A stretch of DNA of 64,000 bases from Stropharia rugosoannulata (Eukaryota; Basidiomycota; Agaricomycetes; Agaricales; Strophariaceae): contig JANCIK010000009.1 of NCBI GenBank assembly GCA_028532985.1, positions 1,674,001-1,738,000 of the forward strand. The letters run 5' to 3'. Each line of letters opens with the position of its first letter. Positions within the stretch are counted from its first letter, which is position 1. Position numbers and translations under genes: made by a program. The notes below the pieces were generated by a model, which was not told where the DNA came from, did no database searches, and saw only the letters and a list, made by a program, of their open reading frames with translations. Of the stretch, positions 1 through 12,160 are shown one piece after another.

Positions 1-825
1 AGAACCACGTTTGGGAGAAAGACGGAGGAAGAAGCTCGCCGGGGTGTTCCCCTCGGGTTCGGAATGAGCATTGTCTTGCTTAGGGGTATCTTCCTCTTTG
101 TGGCTACTATTTCCTGTATCCGGTGTTGCTTGAGAGCTAGGAAGCTCCGTCGGCGGTTTCTCGTCTTTGGGGGATTCATGAAACCACTTCATAGGATTGA
201 TATCCCAGTTCCCTGAGTCTGTATGCTGGCGCCGCTTGCCTCTCGTGTGGGGTCGTTCCTGTTGATTGCGGTATTCAAGAGCACCGCGAAAATCCTTGTC
301 ATCAGAAGATATACCAGAGTTAAATGAGTACTCCGCCTCCATGTCTGATAACAGCAGCGTGTCTGGAGGAACTTGTTCCTCAGTCACCTGCTGAAAGTAG
401 GCTTGTGATGGCTTGGCAGACATCAAAGAAGGAGACGCAGGTAAAGCATAAGCGAATGATACTGAACGCGGGGGCCCAGTACGAGCGGAAGGCGTGTTTG
501 GTGGAGATTTGAAGCTTGCAAAGCCATTGCCGGAAAGTGGTATAACAGATTTGATTTTCTGCTCTTGGTGTGGTCTTGGCTCAGTGTCTGCATCGCCTTC
601 ATTCCAGTCGGAAGTAGTGCTGCGGTCGCTGCGAAACGCGGAGCGGTCGGGCTCAATGAAGTGCAACTTGGGTTTTTGCGGTTCATCTGGATTGACCTCA
701 CTCAGCGCCGGCGGGTCGAGGTCGATGTGAGGTTGCTTCGGTGTTGTCGGGGTAATGGTGTTTATTGACTCCTGATTATCTGCTAAGATTGGGCTAGTAA
801 CCTGGAGAGCGTCTGACAGCACCAT
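1..825 (-). CDS. Unknown low-complexity protein, N-terminal 275 residues (runs off window)
   Basis: The frame is open without a stop from an ATG at 825 down to base 1, so only the N-terminal part is present and the C-terminus lies outside the window. The product is rich in Ser, Pro, Thr, Glu and Asp, with short patches such as NTPSARTGPPRSVSFAYALP and WDINPMKWFHES. It shows no signal peptide, membrane segment or enzyme motif. No intron is needed to keep the frame open. The composition suggests a disordered region, perhaps of a signalling or nuclear protein. I do not recognise the family and assign no function. A perfect TGACGTCA palindrome lies about 140 bp upstream of the start. Confidence 0.7.
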   Translation of the reverse strand, partial: MVLSDALQVTSPILADNQESINTITPTTPKQPHIDLDPPALSEVNPDEPQKPKLHFIEPDRSAFRSDRSTTSDWNEGDADTEPRPHQEQKIKSVIPLSGNGFASFKSPPNTPSARTGPPRSVSFAYALPASPSLMSAKPSQAYFQQVTEEQVPPDTLLLSDMEAEYSFNSGISSDDKDFRGALEYRNQQERPHTRGKRRQHTDSGNWDINPMKWFHESPKDEKPPTELPSSQATPDTGNSSHKEEDTPKQDNAHSEPEGNTPASFFLRLSPKRGS

Positions 826-964
826 GGCCGGTAGATGCGAAGGGAGACCGACAGGAAGGAATAAGGTGTGGTGTGGGTGTGGTAGTAAGAATAATATTGA
901 CCAAATATTGGCCACAAGAAATTGGTTCTCGGACCTCGACTGGGAAATAATAAATGATATCAGG

Positions 965-972
965 TGACGTCA
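965..972. promoter_or_regulatory. TGACGTCA (CRE/ATF-type palindrome)
   Basis: This is a perfect 8-bp cyclic-AMP-response-element palindrome, bound by bZIP ATF/CREB factors in fungi. It lies in the 223-bp gap between the start of the leftmost gene and the stop of the flavoprotein gene, so it probably serves the leftmost gene. A second copy is at 18320-18327. Binding is inferred from sequence only. Confidence 0.4.
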
Positions 973-1048
973 CATATGCTACTCTACTGGTAACGACTTT
1001 GATCCAACTTTGATCCCATAATAGTATGAATCAACGCCTACTCCACTC

Positions 1049-3117
1049 TCAAACGCGCCTGCGTGCAGCATTTTCCCCCGACACGCGCCCAAATACAGCA
1101 CCCGCTGTTAGGCCGCTCCCCCCTGGATAATTTCCATAGAACAATCCGCCCACCATCTCTCCTGTGCAAAATAGACCGTCTATAGGTGTACCAGTTCTGT
1201 CAGACAGTACGCTGGCGGTATTAGGATCAATCGATAGACCACCAAACGTAAATGTAATCCCACACGCTACTTTCACTGCCATGAATGGTGCCTCGTCAAT
1301 TGAAAGTGCCCAATTTGATTTAGGGACGTCCAGCCTGACGTATTCAGATTGTGTAGTCCGTCCATCTTTGATTGCAGGGTTCCACTCCAAGATATCTACA
1401 TTTTTCTCTGCTTCTTTCACTGCTGTATTGAACTCTTGGACTGTCTCGACGAATTGATTTCTGTTGTCCAGGCCCCATTCACCTGTGGCCAGCAAATCTG
1501 CAAGCTCTTCGACGGTTTGTGCCCAAGCTTTTTTCACCACTGTGTCAGCATACTCCTCCTTTCGCAACTTTGTCAAAACCTTAGCATCCCATACTTGAAA
1601 TGCATATCCCCCAGGTTGATACAGGATGGCCCGACCGAATTTGGCGTACGTGTAATTCCTGAAATCTTCGCCTTCGTCAACAAAGCGGACGCCTTTGGCA
1701 TTTATCATGATTCCTAAAGGATATCCGGACTTCGTAAATTGGTTAGTGAGTTCGCGATCTCCACCTTGGAAAGGCGCGTCCGCGTCCCATGCAGTACTGT
1801 GACACCCTTTCCAATCTCCTGTTTCGCGAGCTCCAATGCTTCGAGCAAGTTTGTGACCATCGCCGGTGTTGTATGGTGTTCCCCGAACCTAAATAATATG
1901 TAAATGTAAATGCCAATTATGTGAAGCTAATATCCAGGTACACACTCTGGCATTCACCCAGGCGTCTCCTAAATATTTTACTCGCATATCTTTACTTGCC
2001 TCAAAGCCGCCTGCAGCAAGGATCACGGAAGGCGTGATTAGTCTCTTCCTTTCGCCTCTCACATCAATGACGATGCCGCAGACCTCCGCAGAATTACTGG
2101 CGTTCTCAGGCTTTGTATCCATCAATATCTCTACGGCTTGCGCCTCGAACCAGACCTGTACTCCAGCTTCCTTCAAGGTTTTACGGTGTGCGTCAATTAG
2201 ACCTTTCCCTCCATCTTCCACGCTAAGAGCCATTCCACCCCAAAATTTTACCCTTCCATTCACCTCGTATGCTTGTCTATGAGCCGACAACACAAAGGGG
2301 ATTTTTATCTTGTCTGATAACCAACCTAGGGTTTCGCGTGAATGTTCCACCACCGCGCTGACCAAGTCGGGATCTGAGCGGCCGGAAGCCAGTCGCTGAA
2401 TGTCCTCAGCAAACGCCTTCGTAGGGTACGGCTCAATATCGATGGTCGATAATTGGGTCGGTGTTGGCTGGAAGGCTGGTGAGGCATTGTTTAGCAGTGG
2501 GAGGAGGTCTGTAAGTCCGGTGTGCGCAGTTCGGAATGCCCCCGCAGTGAAGTATCCGTTCCCTCCTGCCCAGCTCTCCGGACATTTATCCACGATGAGC
2601 ACTGCAGTGATTAACCAATGTGTTAAAATGCCAAGTTTATTTATGATGTCCGTTGGGTTTTGCACATGTTGGTAGTATGAGGAACCAGAGATGGCAACGA
2701 ATCACATAGAATCAAAGTAGCAAATGTGGTCAGTCCAAATTCAATCCTGGTTCAGCGCAGCCACAAGATGTATGCCCCAACTTTCGCCGTGGTAACTCTG
2801 TACCTCAACTGGGCACATATTCATGAACCACCATCACGGTATAATCAAGACACCATCGTCATCAAGTTGGCTTTCATGGGCCCAGCCAATGATGTGAATG
2901 GTTTCTCACTTATACTAGACTTTGGGTGCGGGGATGGCCTTTTCGTGACCACAGGCGGCATTCAGGTACATGATTATTGAACAAGCATACCTCGAGGACA
3001 TCCCGCTTCCCTTGCCGCAAAAGCTGCACAGCTTCCTGCGTGCCCAGACCCCACGACAATGCAGTCGAACATGAGGTTCTCATCTGAATGTGCGTAAGCT
3101 GAGGGCGATAATTCCAT
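1049..3117 (-). CDS. FAD-dependent fumarate reductase / tricarballylate dehydrogenase-like flavoprotein (540 aa)
   Basis: Exons 2991..3117, 1946..2601 and 1049..1888 join in frame to 540 codons. The N-terminus carries the Rossmann FAD-binding motif IVVGSGHAGSCAAFAAREAG (residues 20-39), followed by VLIVDK ending the second strand and WAGGNGYFTAG, a hallmark of the FAD_binding_2 family (fumarate reductase, Osm1, TcuA). A second FAD stretch, ILAAGGFEA, lies mid-protein, and the C-terminus has GGLFYGNYPGGSGLTAGAVFG, which closes the FAD site. The length fits soluble flavoproteins of this family. The start at 3117 was chosen because it gives a short tail before the Rossmann fold. No heme or FMN domain and no organelle signal is evident, so it is probably cytosolic. 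The substrate is unknown; tricarballylate or fumarate is a family-based guess. Intron 1 (389 nt) is much longer than its neighbours. Confidence 0.85.
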
Positions 3118-3186
3118 AGTGCGTCGAGGTTGAGTAGTTTGTCTGCCAATGCAGCAATATATAAATTGCCTTTAGTATAGCGTTAG

Positions 3187-3208
3187 GCTGAAGTCAAGCT
3201 GAAGTCAA
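3187..3208. repeat. Tandem 11-mer, two copies
   Basis: GCTGAAGTCAA occurs twice head to tail. It is followed within 30 bp by two copies of CAAGTTAT. This is a small replication-slippage type repeat just upstream of the flavoprotein gene, with no known role. Confidence 0.6.
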
Positions 3209-3253
3209 TCATCGACAAGTTATCAACAAGTTATGTTTTCTATCTCTTTAGTA

Positions 3254-3657
3254 CTACAGGCAGGTGTGAGCGTGGGAACTTTGGACAAAAATATCTTGAA
3301 GATCAAGTTCACCTCGTAATTATGCCTCGTCGATGACTTACGTGAAGGACTCCCTTCACTGGTTGGCTCATTTTCTTTGTTTTGCAAAAGACACATTACG
3401 TTACATATCATGCAAAGACCATTCCAAAAGTAAGTTAAGACAGTCAAGAGCATTGCAAGAGCAAGTGGAAATAATTTGATGACGATTATGAACAGCAGAT
3501 CCGAGCGTCCGATCAAGTCTGGGGTAAAATACCCAAAAAGAAGAAAATATTCTTATTTAGGCAATCCTACAGATCGGAGACAGGAAGCCGAGTCGAGGAA
3601 CAGAGTAATCACACAGTATATAATCCAAACGCACCCTGCGAAGATCGAATAATACAT
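3254..3657 (-). CDS. Possible small membrane protein (97 aa), doubtful
   Basis: Exons 3582..3657, 3342..3518 and 3254..3294 can be joined with GT-AG introns of 63 and 47 nt into a 97-codon frame. It would encode two hydrophobic segments: about residues 5-21 (FAGCVWIIYCVITLFL) and about residues 32-52 (LLFIIVIKLFPLALAMLLTV). A polar tail follows. The GRSDLL-IIV-LFP start of the second segment faintly recalls small PMP3-type plasma membrane proteolipids, but the Cys/Gly signature of that family is missing. It could equally be a relic of a larger membrane protein or a chance frame. I give no function. Confidence 0.25.
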
Positions 3658-4974
3658 ATGCTTTACAATAAACCTGATAAAGGTACTTAGACTTATACCG
3701 AACTTTTACCTTAAAATCTCCAGGCGCACTATAGCCAGTCTTCTATTCTCAGGATAGCTTGCCGCTCGTCAACTGAAACAAGGCGAGACCACCGAATGTT
3801 TACATTGTCAAATCCAGAAATCCAGAAGCGAAAAAGCTAAGTACGTCTGCACGAGCTATAACATCGTAAGCAGATAAGTAAAGGGAAGTGATTTCATATC
3901 AGTTGCACAAACTTAGATTTGCACCTTAAACAATTGTACAAGAGTCTATGCAATGCATACAGTTCCTAGTACCATGCATGTGATGTTCATTGAGGAGAAG
4001 AGGCGAAAGCAAAATAGGGCCCTCTAGAAACATCAAGTCTATTTCCTCGGATAACCATTAGTAACACGCTGTAACACACGGGCAGTAAATTTCTGACGAC
4101 ATGAAAAGAAGGCGGCTCAGAAAAAATAAACCTGTTACCACATGTCGGAACATACGCGGGTAAATTAGCTCGCCGCTAGTCAGACGATCAAAACTGTGGG
4201 GTATACAATGCGTAGAACGGTGTCGACACCGTGTGCAAGTCACTGTTGCCGTCGGTGTCTTAGGGTCAGGATTTGCTATGACAAGATTGTAAAACAGTCG
4301 CCGAGTCCTCTCAAGCGCGCCAAACTCCGCCCAGGATGTCTACTTGGAGACAAACAGCATCTCCGTGATCAAGCAAATGGGGTGTGAGAGAGACGGAAAA
4401 TCATATCGGGGAGCACCCGCGATCTCGGATGAGGGATGATTGACTTCGACAACTCCTTGGTATAAAGCGGAGAATACGCGGAGCTTCCGCTACCTGTGCG
4501 TACATTAATGCCTCTATCGTTGACACAAGAAATTACGGTAGATGCGGGGTGCGGGGTTGAGCTATCAAAGTTTCTTTCCAGCGTCCGCATGAGGCGGGAG
4601 AAATTGCTTTTGACCTTAAAACGTCAGTGGGGAATTAATAACTACGGGAAGTTTCACAGGAGATGTCCAAAATCCTGAAATAGGGCTGCACCCATATACA
4701 CGGGTTTGGGTTGCGCGGGGAGAGCTGTGTCATAGACGTAGGCTGCACAAAACTCCGGAAAATCACCCTTGCACATTCAAACATTGCGAACTCCGGCATA
4801 CTAGTTCAGCCCGAAGCGAATCCGTTTGAGCTCAAAAAAAGCACATACCTAGAATTTAGAGTTACTTCGTGTTGAGATTTTTCGGTGCATGGTTTGAGTA
4901 GAGACAAAAGGCTAGTTCATCAGAACTATGGGGTAGACGACCACTAGGAATAAATCACAGGGACAAGAGAAGCA
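3658..4974. other. Intergenic region, no gene recognised
   Basis: 1.3 kb without a convincing reading frame on either strand. The small frames here (for example near 4369-4590) lack domain signals and have no splice partners. No tRNA-like or repeat structure was seen. Confidence 0.5.
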
Positions 4975-6348
4975 TCACGGCATATTCAACCGACACACGG
5001 TACCACTTCCCGTGTTGCCATCGAACACAAAGAAATTAGCTATTGGAGGCTCGCGGCCCCCTAGAGCTTTGAGAATGTCCTGGGCAAGCATTCCACCCAC
5101 AATCGCGCACACAGGGGAAAATTCATGATTCGCCGTGGCAGACAACGACCTGCGACGATTCAAGTTAGTGGGTGCTCAATCTAGACAAATGGCAATTGCA
5201 AACTCTATTGTTTCTCGCGGTTCGGTTGCGAGGACCTGCTTGTTTACTTCCGCTTCCGAGATGAGTGAATTAGCGATACATTCGAGTTCATCAGATTCTA
5301 GAATATCATCTGGCAGTCTTCCGTGGATAGACTGGAATTTCCAGATCGCTTTACCAACGACTCAATACATTGTATGAGAATGTGGAATGTGAGTGAAACA
5401 ACGTTACCTAAAATCGCGAAAAACGAAGCCGGGTTGACTTCCTTCGTCTGTCTTTTTGTCAGACTGTTCCACTTGTGCTTAACAGCGAGATGGAGCGGTG
5501 TGTATGTAACAGAAGTTTTCACTGTCTTCGGTAGATCCTTTGGAGCAGAGCGGTCCCTAATGGATATCATTAATAAAAGGGACGAGCAAATAACAGAAGA
5601 AAAGCTTACGAAGCGAGGTATTCATGGCTAATGAGGTCGCAAAAAATGTAGCCAAACAAACCATATGTACCCCCGCAGTAGAACGGCTTTTGATACTTTC
5701 TACACGTTTCGTTTATTTGAAGCTGAAAATCGTGGAATTAAGTTCAGTGGCTTCATCCGGTCATAGCAATACAAAGAAACCCACGAGTCCATCTTGACTC
5801 CATTCCGTTACGCATACGAGATCCACCGTTTTGATTATGGATTCAAGATTTTCATGTAGAATCGAAGCATCCGTTATCGTTTCCACAGTCACAAGTGGGT
5901 TGAGGCTTTCAATTCTTGATTTGGCAGCGTTTAGTCTCTGAAATGCACCAAAAAAACCGATAAGTTGCCACTATATATCCGTTCCGCGATGATGCTACTT
6001 ACCTTCAGTCCAACATCGCCATCTCTGTAGAAGAAATTCGCGCCGAGGTCCTCCTCATTAATATTTTCATCGTCGACGATGATGAGTCGCCCAATACCTG
6101 CCAGAACGACATTTTTGATAGTCTCCGTAGCCACACCTCGCAAGCGCACAACAAGAATGGTTGCGTTCCGCATCCTGAGATTGTCCATGAGCCAGAACAA
6201 CCCGTGAATGTTAGCTATACCTTTGCTGGGCTTCTATGCCCCACAGTCGCATTTGCCTGTCATAGCGCGTAGCTTCTTCCTCTGTAAGATCCGTCGAATG
6301 CGCGTCATGCTGACTTGGAGGATGTACGTTTTCAGCAGGATTGGTCAT
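4975..6348 (-). CDS. AOS1: SUMO-activating enzyme E1 subunit AOS1/SAE1 (348 aa)
   Basis: Seven exons (6221..6348, 6003..6174, 5785..5937, 5610..5722, 5408..5556, 5204..5360, 4975..5149) give 348 aa, the usual AOS1 length. AOS1 pairs with UBA2 to adenylate SUMO. The protein starts with the E1 hallmark YDRQMRLWGIEAQQR (residues 29-43). A ThiF nucleotide-binding fold follows (ILVVRLRGVATE, then IIVDDENINEEDLGANFFYR), then the QINETCRK helix, FYCGGTYGLFGYIFCD, and the C-terminal CAIVGGMLAQDILKALGG. As expected for this half of the E1 there is no catalytic cysteine domain. An in-frame ATG at 6423 exists upstream, but the 6348 start fits the family better. An intron with a GTTTGC donor lies at 5150-5203. 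Confidence 0.93.
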
Positions 6349-6881
6349 AGGGAGATGGGAGAATAACTTTCGTCGTTCCGAAGGTCGGTGTGTGAACGTG
6401 CGGTGCTTCTTGCCTGGTCTCACAAAAGGTCGGAGAAATAGTACAAAAGATGATAGGGTATTATATAACTAAGTAGGAGTATAGGGACACGCGCAACACA
6501 ATGTGGTGAGAATTGGGCAATGTCTCCTGCGCGCTCATCATGATCGATATGTAACATTTCGGTAACTCCCGATTCACCAGATTCGGGGCCGTAGACAAAG
6601 GTTAAATACAACAAAGGTAATTCTTGGATAAATCGATGGTAATGTTTGGATAATGTGAGTATGAATGTTCAAGTATACTAATAATAAGACATAAAAATCA
6701 AAGATAACTAAGCGAGAGGTTGTTTGTTTGAGGCTACATTGTAAAGCAGTGGCAAAATACACGAGAACAGAGGGCAACGGGGTATAGATATGTGTGCGAG
6801 AATTTGAGTGGATGGGAAATAATGAAGAATAGTGGTCCTAGTGGAAGCAAATACAAAAGTTGTGGTTTAACACTGCATTTA
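6349..6881. other. Intergenic region between AOS1 and the zinc-cluster factor
   Basis: 533 bp holding the AOS1 promoter and the 3' end of the transcription factor gene. AT-rich, with no supported gene. Confidence 0.5.
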
Positions 6882-9752
6882 TCACACTATCATACCATCC
6901 CCAGACGACGTGCCATCCCTATCATCATCCAACCTAGTAAGGGGTAAGCATCTGGATGTTTCACATAAATGCTCACGTACAGATAATTTCTCTCAATCTC
7001 TGACAATATGCTGAGAAAGTCCCCTAAAGATATTGTGAGATATTGATCACGGTCAGCCAGCTTGAAGACACTCACAAAGGTAGGCGTGTGCGCGGGCTGC
7101 CGAGGCAGGAGCAGTCTCGGCCTTGCGCACAGCGTCCAGTAGAGTGGAAGCAACGAATCTGACTTTGTGGACCTATTTTCAAGGTGAATACAGTTCTTGC
7201 TGGACTGGACAAATTAACATACCAAACTGGGCCCGTTCGTGGCAATGGATTGAATGGGTATGCTGCAAGTATGTTGAATAATTATTTGTTGCGCCCGTAG
7301 TGCCTCTCTCACCTGTGCAAAATGTTCAGAAGATCGCTGGCCACAGCCTCGCGGTCTTCAGCAACTTGAAGTTCATCAAGATTTCCTTGAAGTGCCATGA
7401 TAAGTTCATCTCGATATTGTTCGATGACGAAGCGGACAAGTTGCTAAGTTGGTATAAGCAAGCGTTCAATGTTCTAAAAAGGGTATGCAAACCTGAGTGA
7501 CGAAAAGATTCGCTTGCATGACCAAGAACGGATTGAGGGCATTGGCACGGGACGCATTAGGGTTGTCGAAAAAGTCTTTGACTTCGGCAAAAGTCGCCTG
7601 GCGAAATCCTGCGCCTCCGTATTCTGGGGGCACGTTGGAATGGTTGGCAGATTGCTTCAGGCGTAATGCCTCCGGCGCGTGGCTGAGCGCGGTCAAAATC
7701 CTCGCATGGAGCGACTGAACTTCCTCCAGCCGCGCCGTCGCGAATTGACCTTGCGGCGGTGACCGCTTGTCAACCCTAATGCGTACAAGGATTTCTCCCA
7801 GAAGGGCAAATATCCTTGACGTGTAGTTAAGTCCGGAGACTATGGCGGTCTTTCCATGAGGCTGCGGCAAGTAAGCACTGGGAGTAATACTAATAGATGC
7901 GAACATCGTCAACTCGGCGTTTTATCGGTTGATATTGACGAAATGACATACTATTCATCATCCAGCTCCTTCGGGAAATGCACTGTACAATCTTCGTCTC
8001 TCAAACAGATCGGTCGACCAAGGAGGATGGACATCGATTTATCCGCTAGTCAAAATCATTGTTTCATCATCCGAGAGACGTTTGAAAATAAATAGGAGTA
8101 TACCTCCGAAAAGCAGCCAGAAAGTGCGCCGTCGCACTTCACATTCAATAGGATCCAGGCCCTCGTAAGAAAGTTCTTCGTGCATGCGCAGAGTTACAGC
8201 AATGTGAGCTGCTTCACCAAAAGCCGCGTGCTGTGTTGCGTCATGCCCTTCACAGAAATGGTAAATGCAGTCACTACGATGATGTCGTCAACCTGGGAAA
8301 TATGATGAATGAAAATAACATACAAGTATCGGATTACAACGTGCATGGACGTCGGTGGATCATACGAGGCAATAGTGATATGTCGACTGGCCTCATGTGC
8401 CGTCTACAAACCCAACATCAACATGATGAATTGATTCGGAGGGTTTCACATACCTGCGCCATTTTTCTAACCACGGGTCTTTCCATTGGCAGGTATGACC
8501 GGGGGACCTGAACCAAAGTAGATGCGACAGTGGACATGACAAGCGCAAAGAAAAGGGGATCCCTCTCCTCCCTCCGGGAATGCAGATCGGCCATGAATGA
8601 AGGTTTGTGAACGCAAGGCGTCAGTGGGTAAACAAAATCGAAGAATAATGCGATGATCAACGAAATAGTATCCCGGGGAGCAATCTCTTCCAATCTGCGA
8701 GGGCGGTAATAATATGACAAAGGAGGAACTACATGGGGTGGTGGTACCGGAAGCACTTGATGTTGTTTGTATGACCAGTTATACAGAGGATATGTGCTGA
8801 AGCTATCCGATGGTGATGAGGAATAGCCCTGCTGTTCCTCGATCTTTGCCTGTCCCCCGTGGGCATGATGTGCGCCATGACCGTTAGTGGTAGAGTCCAC
8901 CGATCTTGAACCGTTAAAAGACGTGGATGGTACGCTACTGGGGGAATAATGGTTATGATATGTGTCCGCAGCAATTGGGTAACGTGATGGTGGAATCGGA
9001 ACGGACGGGATCGAGGGATGCGGGTTGAGAGCGGGTTCCAGGAACGAAGGTGGACTCTTTGAGCCGATACTGGGCGAGACCATACTCTGTGGAGGGCTCG
9101 GTATCGTAGATATGGGAGACGCAGCGTCCATCTCGCGCGGGGGACTCTCGGAGGTCTGCGTTTGACTGGCCGCTGCAGCCGCAGCTTCTTGCAACCGCCG
9201 CAAGTAACTGCAGACGAAAATTCAGGCGGACGAAAAGGGGGTCTACGCGACGACAACCTACAGATTTGGAGGTCCTCGCTTCTTCGGCTGATAGTCATAA
9301 GTGCAGGGTATGCCTAAAGTTATACAGTGCTTGCAAGACTGCTTGGGATCGTCCGGATTCTCCCGGGCACAGCGAACTTTGCGCGCCCTACATGCATCAC
9401 AGCCTGCAGAAAATGTTTAGAGGAAATTTGGCCAAAAATCTGGGAGTGAAAACGGACTTTGTGATTGCCTCCTGGAAGACGGGAGAAAGGCAAGTCAGCA
9501 ACAGGACAATGGAAAGAAAAGAGGAATTAACATGGAGCACTAGCTATTTGAAAACAAGAATGTGGGGTGAGGATACGTGGGGTGCGGGGTGAAGAGGGAC
9601 AACGCCGTAGAAAGGAGGTCGGTGAATCGTCGGAGAATCCAGACTTACTTTCTCTTGCTCTTGCTGTTTTCGGAGAGAGATTCCTTGAGATGCCCATCGT
9701 CGGAAGGGGGCGTGGCTGAATTGTTCTCTTTCTTTGGTCGTGCTACGGGCAT
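6882..9752 (-). CDS. Zn(2)-Cys(6) fungal-specific transcription factor (705 aa)
   Basis: Thirteen exons (9649..9752, 9458..9471, 9262..9403, 8454..9207, 8324..8403, 8104..8273, 7952..8045, 7493..7889, 7313..7443, 7223..7262, 7076..7172, 6981..7023, 6882..6933) join to 705 aa. The binuclear zinc cluster is CDACRARKVRC plus CKHCITLGIPC (Cys at 41, 44, 51, 63, 66, 73), followed by the linker KKRGPPNLYLRRLQ. A Ser/Pro-rich stretch leads into the fungal_trans regulatory domain, with PLTPCVHKPSF, FCEGHDATQHAAFGEAAHIA and RRRTFWLLFGG. The protein should bind CGG-type sites in the nucleus; its targets are unknown. A 14-nt microexon supplies KRQSQ just before the first cysteine, and without it the frame is lost. 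An in-frame ATG at 9896 could lengthen the N-terminus. It is divergent from the GRASP gene. Confidence 0.9.
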
Positions 9753-10838
9753 GATCGTGTGGGGAGCGAATTTTAGATATGAGGGGTTGCGGGGTACTGA
9801 AGGCTTGGATGCGGGGTTGGAGGAGCGCGTTTTGAGCAGAACGTCTGTTTGTTGTCCCGTGGCAAGGTGTTTACAATCGGGCGTTTTGCAACTCAAAACT
9901 TCTTTTCAATAATTTATATCCAGCTGGATCAGAATGACCGCGACTGGAGCAAACGCGAGAGATGACTTTGCGCGTGGATGCCCAACATGGATCGAATATC
10001 ACGAGAACACTATTTACTGCTGCCTCTCTCGGCTAAATCCCGGACCCAATCCGCTGGCGCGCTCGCCTGCCTGTTGTGATCAGATCATGCAACATCTCAA
10101 TAGATCCCGGGGGCTTTTGTCAACAGTGGAGACTTCGCCTGACTTCGCCCTCATCCGCGGATCCTCTTTCGTCGGTCTTATGCTTTCTGCCTTGTGCCAC
10201 GTGAACGAAACGGGCGAACCACCTTACAGCTCATTGAACTTTCCTGAGGTGGAGTACTTGTTTTCGAATCAAGCCCCTGTGCTGCTATAAGGTTTAGCCA
10301 AGCCCAAACAAACATCCAAACTGTGCGCATTGTTGGTCCTCGGGAAACCTTCGTCCAGAGGTAGATTCAGACTCAGTACGTTTGCCCGGGAGAAACGAGC
10401 TCTCATGGGGGTAAGTAAGTACATCAAAAACAGAACTGAATCTTATCAGGTCAGAGAATGATCCAAATTGATAGAGTCAGGAACTGTAGTATACAGTATA
10501 CTGAGACTGCAATGCTTTCTGGTCAGCTCAGGACTCCGTAGCGCTGAAGTTTGATCGACGAGAACTCCGAGTTAAGTCGCCATCCACTAAGCTCCTTGCT
10601 CCTCAGATCAAGGATCACAATTGCTCTGAGAATGTCGTCGACAGATTATATATATCCATATCTGCTATGAATCACCCACAGATATAAGATGTCCGAGTTT
10701 GCAGGACCGTCGTTGTCAACCGATTGTTATTATTTTGGGCATATCACCTTCCTTTTGCGGAAACATGCCACGTGCATGCAGACCAAAGGTCATGATTGTC
10801 GCGACTTGGTCAGTATTCTGCATGATACCTTGCATAAT
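9753..10838. other. Divergent promoter region, zinc-cluster factor / GRASP
   Basis: 1.1 kb between two divergent starts. A 118-codon plus-strand frame (9934-10290) is present but has no domain, signal or splice context. A CACGTG-containing stretch lies near 10198. No other structure was recognised. Confidence 0.45.
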
Positions 10839-12160
10839 ATGGGCGCCGGACAGTCTTCTACACAAGCCGATGCGCCTCCTCGCGGCTTACACGTACTAAG
10901 AGTTACACCATCCTCTCCGGCCTATCATTCCAACATTGAGCCATTCTTCGATTTTGTAGTAGGATTCGAAGGCGACACACTCTCTTCCGATGCTATAGAC
11001 GCTACCGCCCTTGAAAAGATAGTTGAAAGCCATGAGAATCGGACGCTGAACCTGCTGGTATGGAATAGCAAGAGCAAGAAGACTCGTAGTAAGCCAGCCC
11101 CTGCTCCATACTGAGGTGTACTTTGTAACCAGCATGTAGCCGTACCTATTACCCCTTCTCGCGTCTGGTCTCAACAGGGCCTGAGCGAGCTGCAACAGTC
11201 ACCTTCAACCGGCCAACCCTCGCTACTTGGGCTAAGCATGCGGCTATGCCAATTGGAAACTGCAACAGACAATGTTTGGCATGTACTGGACGTTCTCGAA
11301 GGAAGTCCAGCAGAAAGCGCTGGTCTTGTTCCAATGGGTGACTGGATTCTAGGTTTGTCGGCTTCTTGTATCAAGTTATCATTCCTCAATGTTTCAAATA
11401 CAGGTTGGTCTGGAGGAGTTTTGAGTGCAGAAAACGACTTCTACGATCTCGTTGACGCTGTAAGTAGATATACGTCCCTTAACGACATACTTCCTTATCG
11501 TCGCCTTTAGCACGTCGATAAACCTCTACGCGTTTATGTCTATTCCTATGACTTTGAGTAAGTCTGTGTATTCCGAAGCTGTGGTGCTTACCGTTAAGCA
11601 AACAAATCAGCACTTTGCGTGAAGTCGTCCTCATCCCCAATCGTCATTGGGGAGGAGAAGGTCTCCTTGGATGTGTCTTCGGGTGAGTTCTGGCAATACA
11701 TATTGTCATAGCACAATTTCTCATGGCTCTCGGGTCCTCTATAAGATTTGGTCTACTACACAGGATCCCGCCTCAGCCAGAAGATCGTGTACCGGGCACT
11801 TTACCCACCGAACTCCAAGATCAGGAGGGCGAATACGGTGCTCAAGACTTATTTGTGCCGGCCGACGCGGCTGATACAAATGAGGCCCATAACTCTTCTC
11901 AGTTGCCAGACTGGCGGCATCACGAACAGGATCAGTGGGATCGCGAACTTCAGGCTGGAATACACAGCTCATCTAGACCGGCATCAGAGGATAATGACCA
12001 TATTCAGGAATACATCCCACAATCGCGCGAAACATCGCATAATTCGGAGGCCACAGCGAGGACCAACAATACCCCCGGGCCCAGTCGCTTTATGCCAGCG
12101 ACTAATCTAGCCGACTCTCGTAGCCCTCGACCTGTCATGAATGGTGCGCCATCGACATGA
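10839..12160 (+). CDS. GRH1: Golgi reassembly-stacking protein, GRASP65/55-like (Grh1), 350 aa
   Basis: Six exons (10839..11088, 11140..11352, 11404..11459, 11511..11557, 11611..11682, 11746..12160) give 350 aa. The start at 10839 gives MGAGQSS, with Gly2 available for N-myristoylation as in animal GRASPs. Two PDZ-like GRASP repeats follow. The first contains HVLRVTPSSPA, FFDFVVGFEGD and VPITPSRVW. The second contains HVLDVLEGSPAESAGL, GDWILG, DLVDAHVDKPLRVYVYSYD and EVVLIPNRHWGGEGLLGC, ending in GFGLLHRIP. The C-terminal tail (about residues 220-350) is polar and disordered. The family tethers Golgi membranes and acts in unconventional secretion. The in-frame ATG at 10689 would add 50 unrelated residues and abolish myristoylation, so it was not used. 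Confidence 0.93.

Noticed and set aside
9934..10290. 118-codon plus-strand frame in the divergent promoter of the zinc-cluster factor and GRASP
   Set aside because: No domain, no signal, odd Cys/Pro composition, and it occupies the shared promoter; judged a chance frame.
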